Assembly: GCA_039654915.1 (NCBI GenBank)
Contig: CM077600.1
Span: 77,013,992-77,077,991 of the forward strand
Reading direction: 5' to 3'
Length of the DNA: 64,000 nucleotides
Source: Aquilaria yunnanensis
Taxonomy: Eukaryota > Streptophyta > Magnoliopsida > Malvales > Thymelaeaceae
Positions within the stretch are counted from its first letter, which is position 1, and each line of letters opens with the position of its first letter. The notes beneath the pieces are model-generated. The model was not told the DNA's origin and ran no database searches. It worked only from the letters and a program-made list of their open reading frames with translations. This document shows, in pieces, positions 1 through 10,791 of this stretch. Made by a program: the position numbers and the translations under genes.

Positions 1-1297
1 TCACTCAACTGTAGAGTCGAATCACAAAACCTGAACAGTTGACGTGTTCAGGCTCTCTATGGTATCCACACGAGCCTCTCGGGATCACCACGCTTCCACC
101 ACGTCCCGGCAGATGCATTTCTCTTGCGCTCGCAGTGCTAGCTTGCGTCCTCCAAGGAATTGCAAGAGAAGAGTGTGGCTGTCCTTTTGGGAGGCTAGGG
201 CAAGGAGACCTACGAATTTCTCACTTAAAAGTTGTATTTATAGTGAGACTCAACTTCCAGGCCTAATGGGTTTCAAAGCCCTAATCCAATTAGGATTTAA
301 TTTCGGGCTTAATAATGGCTCAACTCCTTGGCCCATTATTAATACGAAATTAAAGTGAAACCATAACCCAAATAATTAGCCCATGCACTCTAATGATCCA
401 AATAGCTCTATGTGTGCGACCCAATAGGCTCTTGCCATGTTGGCAATGATCATAAATCACATTTATGATCATAAGCAATGAGCGGTGTCTAGCAACACAT
501 CATTGCTACCCAAGTGACAAGATTGTCGGTGAATCGACTAAACCTTTATGATCATCACCGATATATGCCATTGTCCCTTTGTCCAAGATATCAAGACTAA
601 GCACGAGACATGGAATGTGTCACTCTCGTATAGCCCAATCTTTGGTTTCTTGATTACCGAGTAGACCAACTTAAACTGACGACATTGATATCATATATCA
701 ACTCATCGGAGCATGGCCATGCATTTTCTAAGTCTCACTCTATCAAGGGGCCCAAAGATATCACTCCCGTTACATAGGAGGGACAAATCCCATCTTGATC
801 ATACAAATCCCTCCGCATGATATGTGACATACCCAATGACCTCCTTCAAGTTCACTCAGTTACGAGCAACAAAGGAAAGTATCAAAGTATGTGACTCACA
901 TGTAGGGAACCTTGCTGATCTTAGGTCGAAGGACTACATATACCATGATCACTACGAGAATCACTTATGACACTCATATAACGATCCATGAAGTGTTCTC
1001 ATGGTGGGTCGGTCCAGTGCACAAGTTCTCCAACTTGTACCCATATGTAGACTACATATCTCATATTAGTCTCCACATATGCTAGTCATTATGTATTATT
1101 GCAACCCGCTCCACAATAATACTAGACTAGGGACGTTTAAGAATATCATTATTCTAGGGTTACAGTTATGCTTATTACGTTACACAGAAACAAAACAACA
1201 AACATAATTTCTGGATTAATGCCTCAATAAAATATCATGACTCAATGTGCAAAAATACAATCATCTCATGATTGGCTTTTTGGGCACAATACTAACA
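1..1297 (-). mobile_element. Copia LTR, minus orientation, cut by window start
   Basis: Reverse complement of the Copia LTRs at 15705-17087 and 61461-62872. In minus orientation it starts TGTTAGTATTG at 1297. Its far end, about 100 bp including the terminal ...CCCAACA, lies left of the window. A TATA-like TATAAATAC is read on the minus strand near 234-243. The sequence right of 1297 is not the Copia polypurine tract (which is present before 15705), so this is either a solo LTR or the 5' LTR of a minus-strand copy extending left. The small open frames inside it (39-358) are LTR sequence, not genes. Confidence 0.9.
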
Positions 1298-2545
1298 GTT
1301 ATGTGTTCGGTTGCTTTTCGGCCAAGATTAATTAGACTGATTTATGATGCATGAAACTGGAACTCGTAATGAACATATGAGATATATGAAGAAACAACAC
1401 AAATTGGTTAATGAGATTAACCCAAAATTGATTGGTATGAGATACCTATATGGATTAGGATTCTTGCAATAGTTGCAAAAACCCTAGCTGACCGGCCAGT
1501 CGGACCGCCGTATGCGAAGCGCCACATAAATAAAAACTGGTGAATCAACATGCAAAAATTCACATGCATCTTTGTTGAATGAGATTTGACATGATATGCT
1601 GATTGGTGTTTGAAGCATGGTGCATGGTTATAGCCCTTAATTGGTTGTACTTAGAAATACGGCCTGCGAGTCATGCCTTTTCTTATCACTCTTATTGTAC
1701 ATTCTCTTCTCACCTTACTCCCCTCGAATGTAACACGAGGTTTCTATTATTGATGTAATGGTATGTCCAAGGATCATCCAAGGTGGTATGTCCAAGGAGG
1801 TGACAACAAAAGGGCAACCAGGAAAGGAAGAGAATGAGCTTGTGAAGACTCTTTTCTTTTCTTAGGCTTTTATGATATTCTCATTGGCTTGAGAATATCG
1901 CATAGTTTGGGCTATAACCATGTCACGTTTACTTTCTTGAATGCATGAGATGCATGTTTTATATTTGTATGTGATGCACGTATAAGACAACCGGAGATAA
2001 CAAATTGGTGAGATCAAACAAAAAATCCCTGAAACAAATATTAAGTCATTAAATGTGATGCCTTCCAAATGTTGGCACTCGTCAAGACTTTGATCAAAAT
2101 TAGGTGGGTTTGCCAAAGCAAAGCACCTATGTTCATCTTGGTAAGGTGCGATGGGATAAGAGTGCTCCGACTAAACTTTGGGTCTGACTAAACTAAGTCA
2201 TCCTAATAGGATTAGAGACTTAGAGGCATAGAGTTGGGCTTAAGCTGATGAGATGAGCTTGGACAAGTGTTGTTCACCCAACTATCCAAGAGTTGCATGC
2301 GATGCAATTGGCAAGGAGTTGCCTACCTAAATATATGTGACTTGAGAGACAAGCCAAAGTTGACTCAGGTTGTGGTCAAATATGAATCTTAGCCCACTAG
2401 AATACCTTAGCGCTGAGGTGTTCCAAAATAATATCGAGGGTTATTATTTTGAGGAAAATAGTGGGAGTATCGTTTAATAAAAGTCCTTATTAAATGAATT
2501 AAAATACATGACTCTTACACTGCATATTTACTATCGTAGATAACC
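1298..2545 (+). other. Probable untranslated leader of the Copia element; no gene seen
   Basis: A-T-rich sequence without a convincing ORF, leading directly into the Copia gag start at 2546. I found no clear initiator-Met primer-binding site next to an LTR end; the closest match, TGGTATGAGATA near 1433, is weak. The simplest reading is the gag leader of the plus-strand Copia whose own 5' LTR lies outside the window, with the inverted LTR at 1-1297 inserted into or beside it. The minus-strand ORF at 1862-2116 shows no recognisable domain. Confidence 0.5.
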
Positions 2546-3628
2546 ATGGCACAAAACACATCGACATTTTCATTACGATCGATCCTTGAGAAGGAAAAAC
2601 TGAATGGGACCAACTTTCTCAAATGGTACCGAAACTTGAGGATAGTCCTCAAACAAAAGAGAAAGGCTTATGTCCTAGAGCAGCCCATTCCGAATGAGCC
2701 TGCTGCCACTGCTCTAAGAGCTAAAAAGGATGCTCACAAGAAGCATTCTGATGATGCTTTGGATGCTGCATGCCTCATGCTTATTACCATGGAATCTGAG
2801 CTTCAGAAGCAACATGAGAACATGGGGGCGTTTCATATGATCCAACATCTCAAAATGGTTTTCCAAGAGCAAGCTAGGCATGAGAGGTTTGAGACCTCTA
2901 AGGCATTGTTTCAGTGCAAGATGTCTGAGGGAAGTCCCGTGGGTCCTCATGTGCTCAAGATGATTGGGTACATTAAGAATCTTGAGAATTTGGGATTTGC
3001 CCTTCAGAAAGAGTTGGCTATCGATGTAGTCTTACAATCATTGCTTGAAAGCTATAGTCAGTTTGTCATGAACTATAACATGAACGACCTTGACAAGTCC
3101 CTTCCTGAATTGCTCAACATGTTAAGAACTGCTGAACAAAACCTTAAGAAGGCTAAGCCCATTTTGATGGTTCAAAAGGGCAAGGGAAAAGGAAAAGCCA
3201 ACAAGAAGAAGGATAAAGCTAATGGAAAGTCCAATGCTAGTTCTTCTTTAGTTGCACTGAAACCAAAGGGTGGTGTGGCAAAGGAAGGGGAGTGCTTCCA
3301 TTGTAAGCAACCTGGACACTGGAAGCGCAACTGGAAGCTCTTTCTTGAAGAACTTGCTAAGGAAAAGGGAAGTAAGACTTCCACTTCAGGTATTCTTGTT
3401 ATAGAAGCTAACTTTTCTACTTCCTCATCTTGGGTGTTGGATACTAGATGTGGATCTCACATTTGTGCAAATGTGCAGGATCTAAGGAGAACTAGAAGAT
3501 TGGCCCGAGGTGAAGTGGACCTACGTGTTGGAAATGGAGCAAGGGTTGCTGCCTTAGCTGTAGGGACTTATGTTCTCACTTTACCTAGTGTTAGAATTAG
3601 ACAACTGCTACTTTGTGCCTACTATTAG
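2546..3628 (+). pseudogene. Copia gag and protease N-terminus, degraded
   Basis: The 360-codon frame opens with ATG at 2546 after an A-rich leader. It carries a Copia-type gag (UBN2-like; residues about 15-210, including a WYRNLR motif), a lysine-rich linker, a zinc knuckle (CFHCKQPGHWKRNW, about residues 249-262) and the start of the aspartic protease (SSWVLDTRCGSHIC). Two key residues are lost. The fourth zinc ligand is W instead of C, and the catalytic DTG reads DTR. The frame shifts near 3590, and the same protein continues in the frame of 3570-4067. In the family, Gag packages element RNA and the protease matures the polyprotein. Here both parts look inactive. Confidence 0.85.
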
Positions 3629-4107
3629 TAGAAATTTGATTTCTGTTTCTTGTTTGGACAAGAAGGGTTTTTCATTTATAATAAAGGAAAAATGTTGTTC
3701 TATTTATTTGAATGAAATATTTTATTGTAGTGCTCAACTTAGCAATGGGTTGTATGTTCTAGACCTCGAAGATCCAATCTATAATGTGAATACCAAGAAG
3801 GTCAGATTAAATGATTCGAACCAGACCTATCTCTGGCACTGTCGCTTGGGCCATATAAATGAGACCCGCATATACAAGCTCCATAAGGATGGACTCTTGG
3901 ACTCATTTGATTTTGAATCATATGAGACATGTGAGTCATGTTTGTTGGGCAAGATAACCAAAGCCCCATTCACTGGGCAAAGTGAAAGGGCTAATGACCT
4001 ACTAGGACTCATACATAGTGATGTATGTGGCCCTCTGTCTACACAAGCTAGAGGAGGTTTCCAATAATTCAATACTTTCACTGATGACTTCAGAAGATAT
4101 GGCTATG
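3570..4107 (+). pseudogene. Copia protease end, GAG-pre-integrase and integrase start
   Basis: After the frameshift this frame reads the protease C-terminus (CYFVPTISRNLISVSCL), the pre-integrase zinc-binding segment (LWHCRLGHINETRI ... CESCLLGK) and the first integrase core aspartate (LIHSDVCGP). A stop follows GGFQ at about 4065. The reading would continue FTDDFRRYGYV up to the insertion point at 4107. The missing part of the integrase resumes at 13314 after the Tekay1 insertion. H-H-C-C ligands are visible. The piece is inactive because of the stop and the 9.2-kb insertion. Confidence 0.85.
4103..4107. repeat. Target-site duplication of Tekay1, left copy (ctatg)
   Basis: The bases ctatg directly precede the LTR terminus TGACACG and recur at 13309-13313 directly after ...CCGTAACA. 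Removing the insert and one copy restores the Copia codons G-Y-V-Y-L across the site. Confidence 0.97.
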
Positions 4108-4933
4108 TGACACGATCCCCGTGCCCCTGCCCGGGATACCCTGTGAGCGTTTGTCTCACGGTGGATTGTAATTGGCTAGCTGGTTATGTGTGTGGATTAA
4201 ATCCAATGCTACTAGTTGATTAACCTAGAAATGCAATATGTATGCACTTATGCTTTGACTTGGTTTGTTAAAACCATAAAACGTTTAATCATTTAGACAT
4301 TTAGCCGGCTAGGTAAAATTCTATATAAATAAATACAAGATGTCAAAGCATAGCAAAATCAACCTTTGAGTGATTAACTACACATACACCGCTCGTGAAA
4401 GCATTTATACATAAGTAACTAATGCTCTCACCCAGAGAACAATCCCCTGAGTCAAGGACTCTTTATAACATAAATACTGGAGGCAAAATAAAGTACTGTA
4501 TCAAAATACAAGACTTTGCTGAGATCTTTTACCCTAGCTCCCACTTTGGACTCCTGTCCCAGTGGCGAGTCTCACAAGTCCTGTGCCAAGTGTTACTAGG
4601 CTCTGCAGCCAAAGGAAGAAGCAAGTTAGTACCACAGCCTGACCAACAGACCAACTAAACACTTAAGCAGGCTAGAAACTTAAAGTTTCTCTACTACCGT
4701 ACCTTTACAGACAAAAAGGTACTACCGTGATAATCCTCAGTGATTATCCGGTCCTGCTACTCCAGACTCTGCATAACAAACAGGGAGTGAGAATTCAACA
4801 TTCTCAGTAAGGGTCTTCGATGTACCTACAAGAAAAAGCTAGGACTCTGCCTGCGAGCTCACACAGCATGAGGGTACTAGTCATATATATATATACTAGG
4901 CCGGTAGACCTCTCCTCAAGTAGTCCTCTGTAT

Positions 4934-5041
4934 CAGGCCAAGTGCAATCACTTAGCAACCTGACACATATACAGGCCAAGCGCAATCACTTAGCAACCTG
5001 ACATATAGGCCAAGCGCTATCACTTAGCAACCTATCATATG
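4934..5041. repeat. Three-copy tandem repeat in Tekay1 3' LTR
   Basis: Three consecutive copies of a 33-38-bp unit containing GGCCAAGYGC and ATCACTTAGCAACCTG, starting at about 4934, 4972 and 5007. A fourth decayed version (GGCTCAAGGGCGAACCTTAGCAA) follows. The same block is at about 11625-11732 in the other LTR. Confidence 0.85.
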
Positions 5042-5460
5042 GCTCAAGGGCGAACCTTAGCAAGCCTCATTCAAACATAGAACCTCTCACCTAATTGTTA
5101 TGCAGGGGAATTTATGACGGGACTTGTAGACTAGGCCGCAGGGCCTCTTTGATGTAAACTAGATGAACAAGGTTTCGCCTCGGGGCCTCGTGGCTACCGC
5201 ACGGCTAGGCCGACGAGGGTTCTAAACCTCTCACCTGAGCTATTGATAGCTAATTAAGTTCAATTGCAACATTTGTTTCCTTACTTGTTGCCTAAGCAAC
5301 TTACTTACCTCAAACAGTTCAAGAAAACTCATACTTCCGGTGGGACTTTCGGAAGTTTCGGAGTACCATCGGGATCCTCGGACCCTTAGGCACGTTCCGA
5401 GCCTTCCGTAGTCTCGGTCGGGTCAACGCAGCAAAAAGTCAAACCCCCCATTTTCTTGTG

Positions 5461-5586
5461 TTGGCGCCGCGTCGCCAAAGGCAAAAGGGATTGGCGACGC
5501 GTCGCCGACGAGCAAACGCTCTGTGACTGAAAAACAAATTGGCGACGCGTCGCCAATCGTCGGGCGAATTGGCGCCGCGTCGCCAA
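5461..5586. repeat. Cluster of four 16-18-bp palindromes in Tekay1 3' LTR
   Basis: Units of the form TTGGCGMCGCGTCGCCAA sit at 5461-5478, 5491-5506 (last two bases differ), 5539-5556 and 5569-5586. Start-to-start spacings are 30, 48 and 30 bp. The versions with A at the variable position are perfect palindromes around ACGCGT; those with C have one mismatched arm base. The copy in the 5' LTR is at 12152-12277, with one core base changed in unit three. Confidence 0.9.
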
Positions 5587-6574
5587 TTCTGCAAAAATGC
5601 AGAATTTGGCCGATTGCTGCTATGAACTTTGGCAACCAAATACATATAGCAAACATGCATCAAAAGTTACCAAATTTCATACACATGAAGTACATGTTGC
5701 AAGGAACAAAACCAACTATCAAAGCCAAACTATGATGCATTAGAAGCATCAAACCAACCCTTCGAATTTAGCTAGTCCATCATAATTCCCAAAACGTTTC
5801 TTCATACCATAACCAAAAATTACTCAACTTTCTCAATCCATTTCAATCCAAAAGCAATCCAACAACTTAAAAACACTTTCTCCCTTACCTTAACACCAAG
5901 AACAAGCAAGAATTCGAACCCTTCCTCTTCCAAACAAGCTTCCAAAGTTCTACACAAAACCATACCAAAATAAAGCTCCTAAACGTCAAAAACAACTCTT
6001 CCAACCAAAACCCAAGCTTCCAATCAATCAAATAACACGAATTCAATCAAGAACATGATTCATACCTCGTTCAAAAACAGGGGATGGAGAAAAACGCCCT
6101 TTCAAGCTTCAAAATCAAGGATTTAAGCTTGAAAATGCATCCTCCAAGCTTAAACACCCTTAATTGCGCCTCTTGACACCAAGATCACTTGATTCCAAGT
6201 TCAATTTGAGAGAGAAATGAGTGAGGGAAGCTTAAGAACGTGTTAATGGCAGCTTCTCCCCCTCTTTCCCTTCTTAAACCCTCACTTAGCAACCAAGATC
6301 ACCAAGGTTTCAAGTTAAGTGCAATTAGGTCCCCCATCTTTGTAACTTAACAGTTCTTGATTAAATTCTTGTCTATTTGTTGAGTTTGAGTTAAGGTTAA
6401 AAGTTAAATTCTAAAAATTCATTTTAAAACACTCGGGACTCGTCCCGGCCACTCAGGGTGCAAAATTACCATTTTGCCCCTGAACTTAGTTCAGAGCTTT
6501 ATTCTTGTCGGAACTTAGTGAACTTTGGCAAACTTCTTAATTCTTGCTAGGTAAACTTAAATTAAACTTCTACA

Positions 6575-9500
6575 CTAAATTCTAAAGTCCTTACCTCCCT
6601 CTAGAAGGGCCGTAACATTCTCCCCTCCTTCTGGAATTTGGTCCCCCAAATTCCGTTGCAACTCTGGAAAAACACCAGGATATCTTTTCAGCATATCCTG
6701 CTCTGTCTCCCAGGTAGCTTCCTCCTCACTATGGTTAGACCAAAGGATCTTAACCATCGGAATCCATTTAGTCCGCAGTTTCTTGACTTGCCTATCCAAA
6801 ATCTGAACTGGTTTCTCTTCATAAGTCAAGTCCTCCTGAATGGGTATCACTGAAGGATTTACTACCTGTCCGGGCTCAACTGTGCACTTCCTGAGTAAAC
6901 TAACGTGAAACACATTATGCACTTGAGAAAGGTTAGGCGGTAAAGCCAACCGATAAGCAACTTTCCCAACTTTCTCTAACACTTCATAAGGTCCAATGAA
7001 CCTTGGAGCTAACTTGCCCCTCTGTCCAAAATGACTAACTCTTCTCATGGGTGACACTTTCAGAAGTACTTTGTCACCAACCTCAAAACTCAATTCTCTT
7101 CTCCTTCTGTTTGCATACTTAGTCTGTCTGTCATTAGCTATCTTGATTCTCTGCTGAATCAACTTAATCTTAGCTGTAGTGTCAGCTATGATCTCAGGTC
7201 CAATAACCACTCTGTCTGTTGGATCTGCCCAACAATGAGGTGTCATACACCGTCTCCCATACAAAGCTTCATAGGGCGCCATTCCAATAACAGATTGATG
7301 ACTGTTATTATAGGCAAACTCGATCAGTGGTAAGTGCTGATCCCAATCACCTCTGAAATCAATGACACACATGCGTAGCATGTCCTCCAAAGTCTGAATC
7401 ACCCTCTCTGACTGTCCGTCAGTCTGTGGATGAAAAGCAGTACTGAGGCTAACTTTGCTGCCCAATGCTTCCTGAAAAGCATTCCAAAACCGTGATGTAA
7501 ATCGTGGATCTCTGTCTGATATGATCTGATCCGGTATCCCATGGAGTCTCACAATCTCCCTGAGATATAACTGAGCCAATCTCTCTAATGTGTAGGTGAC
7601 TCTGATCGGTATAAAGTGTGCCGACTTCGTCAATCTGTCAACCACTACCCAAATAGCATCATGCTGACTCCGGGTGGTCGGTAACCCCACTAGGAAATCC
7701 ATAGTAACGGATCCCCACTTCCTCACTGGTAGAGATAAACTCTGAAGTGTGCCTGCTGGTTTCTGGTGTTCAGCTTTCACCACCTGGCATGTCAAACACT
7801 TTGCCACATGTCCTCGCACATCTCTCTTCAGTCCTGGCCACCAAAAATGTGTTTTTAGATCTTGATACATCTTACTAACACCAGGGTGAATACTCAATGT
7901 GCTGCTATGTGCCTCCTGTAGGACTTGCTGCCTATGTCCCTCAACATTCGACACATAGAGTCGATCACCATAATGCAGTATTCCATCTTTGTACTTGAAC
8001 TCTTTCTTCAAAGCACCAGTCTTAGCTTCACCTGAAATCTTCTTCAACAATGGATCTTTCAACTGAGCTTCTCTGACTCTGGCTAACCAAGTCGTCTGAA
8101 TCTCCAAAACGTAGACTAAGGATTTTTCTCGACTTTGCCATAATTCATGCAAAGCTAAGAAACAATCCTTCAATGCTCCTTCTGAAGAATCTGTAGCCTG
8201 ATCCTTGGACAAGATCACTCTTGTGTACTTCCGGCTTAAAGCATCTGCTACCACGTTCCCTTTACCAGCACAATACTCGATCGAACAATCATAATCTTTA
8301 ATGTACTCAATCCATCGCCCCTGTCTCATGTTCAGATCCTTCTGAGTAAACAAATACTTCAAACTCTTGTGATCAGTGAAGATTCTGAACGATCTTCCCA
8401 TCAAATAATGTCTCCATAGTTTCAGTGCAAAGATCACTGCTGCAAGCTCAAGATCATGAACAGGGTAGTTCAACTCATTAGGCCTCAGCTGTCTCGAACC
8501 ATAAGCAATCACCTGACTGTCCTGATGTAGAACACAACCTAAACCTGAACCTGACGCATCAGTATAAACTGTAAAGGCTCTGTCCGGGTCTGGTAACACA
8601 AGTATGGGTGCACTGGTCAACTTTTCCTTCAGCTTCATGTAGGCTTCTTCACACTTCGGTGTCCACTCAAATTTCTGAGCTTTCCTGGTCAATGTTGTCA
8701 ACGGCGTAGCTATCACAGAGAATTTCTCTATGAAGCGTCTGTAGTAACCTGCTAGACCCAAGAAACTCCTGACCTCTGTAACTGTAGTCGGTCTCCTCCA
8801 ATCAACCACTGCTTGAACCTTTTCAGGATCAACTGACAAACCTTGAGCACTGAAAATATGCCCCAAAAACTGAATCCTCTCGGACCAAAACTCACACTTA
8901 GAAAATTTTGCATAGTACTGATTATCCTTCAGCACTTGCAAAACCGTTCTAAGGTGCTCCTCATGCTCTGCTATAGACTGTGAATAGATCAGAATATCAT
9001 CAATGAAGACCTCAACAAACTGATCCAGAAATGGCTTAAAGATCCGATTCATAGCTTCAATAAATACTGCTGGAGCATTAGTCACACCAAAAGGCATAAC
9101 CGTATACTCATAATGCCCGTACCTTGTCCTGAAGGCAGTCTTCGGAATGTCTTCCTCCTTAACTCTGATCTGAAAATACCCAGACCGAAGATCAATCCTG
9201 GAAAACACTCTCGCTCCTCTGAGTCTGTCAAACAAATCATCAATTCTAGGAAGTGGATACTTATTCTTAACTGTCACTGCATTCAACTTCCTGTAATCGA
9301 TGCACAACCTGAAAGTTCCATCTTTCTTCTTCACAAATAATACTGGAGCTCCCCACGGTGATACACTCGGTCTTATGAAACCTTTCCCTAGCAGTTCCTC
9401 CAACTGCTTCTTCAACTCATCCATCTCAGGAGCCGACATCCTATAAGGTGGTACTGAAATAGGCTCAACCCCTGGTTGCAGATGGATAGCAAACTCAGTA

Positions 9501-10254
9501 TCCCTCCTAGGTGGTAACCCAGGTAACTCCACTGGAAACACCTCAGGAAACTGATTAGCTACAGGAATGCTTCCCAACTCTTCCTCTATAGCTACTCCAT
9601 TCAACGAGTAATACTCCTCTTCACCAACTACCGGGATGGTATCTACAAGTCTAAGGTGTAAACTCTTAGCACTAGATGCCAACCCTCCTGTGCAAGTCAC
9701 TCTAGCTCCTTGAGCATCAATGATGTCAACTGAGTGATTCGCACAGTTAATTCGTGCCTTGTGCTTACTCAACCAATCCATTCCCAGCACCAGGTCATAT
9801 GATTTCAACTCAATCACCCACAACTCACAACAAAAGTCATGATCACCTAACTGCAAAGGATACCTAGTAACCACTTCATTGGTCACAATAAAACCTCTCC
9901 CTGCAGTCCTGATGAGTCTCAACTCACCCGCAATTTCACGCTGTAAACTATGCTTATCTACCAAGGCAGAAGATATCACTGAAAGAGTAGCTCCCGTATC
10001 GAAAAGCACTCTAACACTACTGCTCAGAAAAGTAAAATTACCTCGTACAGCTGGCGGTTCTCTAGCCGCCTGGTTCGTCAAAGCGAAGACTCTTGGGTTC
10101 ACTGCTGCAGCAACTACTCCAGGCCGGTTCCCAATAGCAAGCGGTACTGGAGGTAAAGCCCGAGATGGACCTGTAACTGATCGAACTCTTGGGCAGTCCC
10201 TGGCCCAATGCCCTCTCTGACCACAGACAACCAATCCTCTGCTCTGTCAGGATC
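6575..10254 (-). CDS. pol: Tekay1 pol polyprotein (protease, RT, RNase H, integrase, chromodomain)
   Basis: An uninterrupted frame of about 1220 codons. Counting from 10234, it shows a truncated zinc knuckle ([11 protein letters not shown], residues 4-14), protease (DTG at 79-81), reverse transcriptase (CIDYRKLN about 311-318; FIDD at 410-413), RNase H (TDASGSG about 558; E596), integrase zinc finger (H776, H783, C813, C816), integrase core D846/D907/E943 with DD35E spacing, a GPY/F module ([20 protein letters not shown]) and a chromodomain (about residues 1138-1190). These are the enzymes for reverse transcription and integration; the chromodomain is associated with targeting chromatin in this clade. 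There is no natural ATG at the left end: the frame opens after a stop near 10253 because a gag deletion joined two frames. It ends 14 codons inside the 3' LTR. All catalytic residues I checked are present. Confidence 0.95.
6618..6631 (-). promoter_or_regulatory. Polypurine tract of Tekay1
   Basis: Minus strand GAAGGAGGGGAGAA lies immediately upstream of the 3' LTR start TGTTACGG. In this family it primes plus-strand DNA synthesis. It is also translated as part of the open pol frame (residues about 1202-1206, EGGEN). Confidence 0.85.
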
Positions 10255-10656
10255 TCCCGTCCCATCAAAGCTAGGTGGATCAACTGTCTTGAACTTTTCC
10301 AGCAACCTCATCTGATGTGGAGTGTCTCCCCTCCTTGGAGCCTCCATCATCTCTGGTTCCTCAACCTCCTCAAGAACTTGATTTCTGGGTTCCTGAGCTC
10401 TAGGCACTTGCTGTTGTTCAGCATGCCTTTCCTGTTCCTGTTGTGGCTCAACTTCCTCCTGGACAACACCTCTGTCCCCATAATCTCTGAACATCTCTGT
10501 TACAAGAGTGTTCATACCCTGTGCCACCTGAGACATAGTCTCAGTCAAACCCTGTAGCACTCTGGATATCTCATCCAACCTCGCCACAACTGGGTCACTA
10601 GAACCTTCACCAGGTTCCCTAGTCCCCCTCGAAGTTCCAGACCTCGTATCAACCAT
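10244..10656 (-). pseudogene. gag: Tekay1 gag N-terminus, capsid deleted
   Basis: Starts at MVDTRSGTSRG (ATG at 10656). An earlier in-frame ATG at 10704 is open but adds a leader (MTNIWG) unlike chromoviral Gag. The N-terminal half (glutamine- and glutamate-rich) runs to the conserved entry of the capsid, [17 protein letters not shown]. It then joins directly to the zinc-knuckle region in another frame (about 10245). The capsid core, the region between it and the knuckle, and the first knuckle cysteine are absent. In its own frame it continues as a nonsense tail to 10114. The product could not form a normal capsid. Confidence 0.85.
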
Positions 10657-10779
10657 AATAACCTGCAACCACAGCCAGACAACATTTCCCCAGATGTTGG
10701 TCAATACTAACTTCCTAGCACTTGGACTTTACTACTAGATCTCAGTCTAAGCCTCCAATATCCATGAAATAAACCCTTA

Positions 10780-10791
10780 GCTCTGATACCA
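10780..10791 (-). promoter_or_regulatory. tRNA-iMet primer-binding site of Tekay1
   Basis: Minus strand TGGTATCAGAGC, the usual complement of the 3' end of plant initiator tRNA-Met. It lies 7 nt downstream of the 5' LTR end at 10799. Confidence 0.93.

Larger units (their letters stand above)
4108..6617 (-). repeat. Tekay1 3' LTR (2510 bp)
   Basis: Left-hand LTR of the minus-strand element, so its 3' LTR. It is colinear with 10799-13308 without visible indels. It contains a three-copy tandem repeat (about 4934-5041) and a cluster of four palindromes (5461-5586). The ORF at 4422-4658 and those around 5386-5735 recur in the other LTR and look like chance frames; none resembles a known protein. 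The last 14 codons of pol extend into this LTR. Confidence 0.96.

Noticed and set aside
39..358. Overlapping 75- and 104-residue ORFs at the window start, with relatives at 16709-16924 and 62395-62709
   Set aside because: They are frames within copies of the Copia LTR and occur in every copy.
1862..2116. 84-residue minus-strand ORF in the Copia leader
   Set aside because: No domain, no conserved start context, A-T-rich chance frame.
4422..4658. 78-residue ORF found identically at 11113-11349
   Set aside because: It is repeated only because both copies lie in the Tekay1 LTRs. No domain and no support as a gene.
5461..5586. Spaced palindromes as a possible CRISPR array
   Set aside because: Only four short units with unequal, non-unique spacers, duplicated in the other LTR; a eukaryotic retrotransposon context.
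5386..5663. Repetitive ATRRQ peptides encoded on the minus strand
   Set aside because: They are translations of the GCGACGCGTCGC palindromes in three frames, not a protein repeat.
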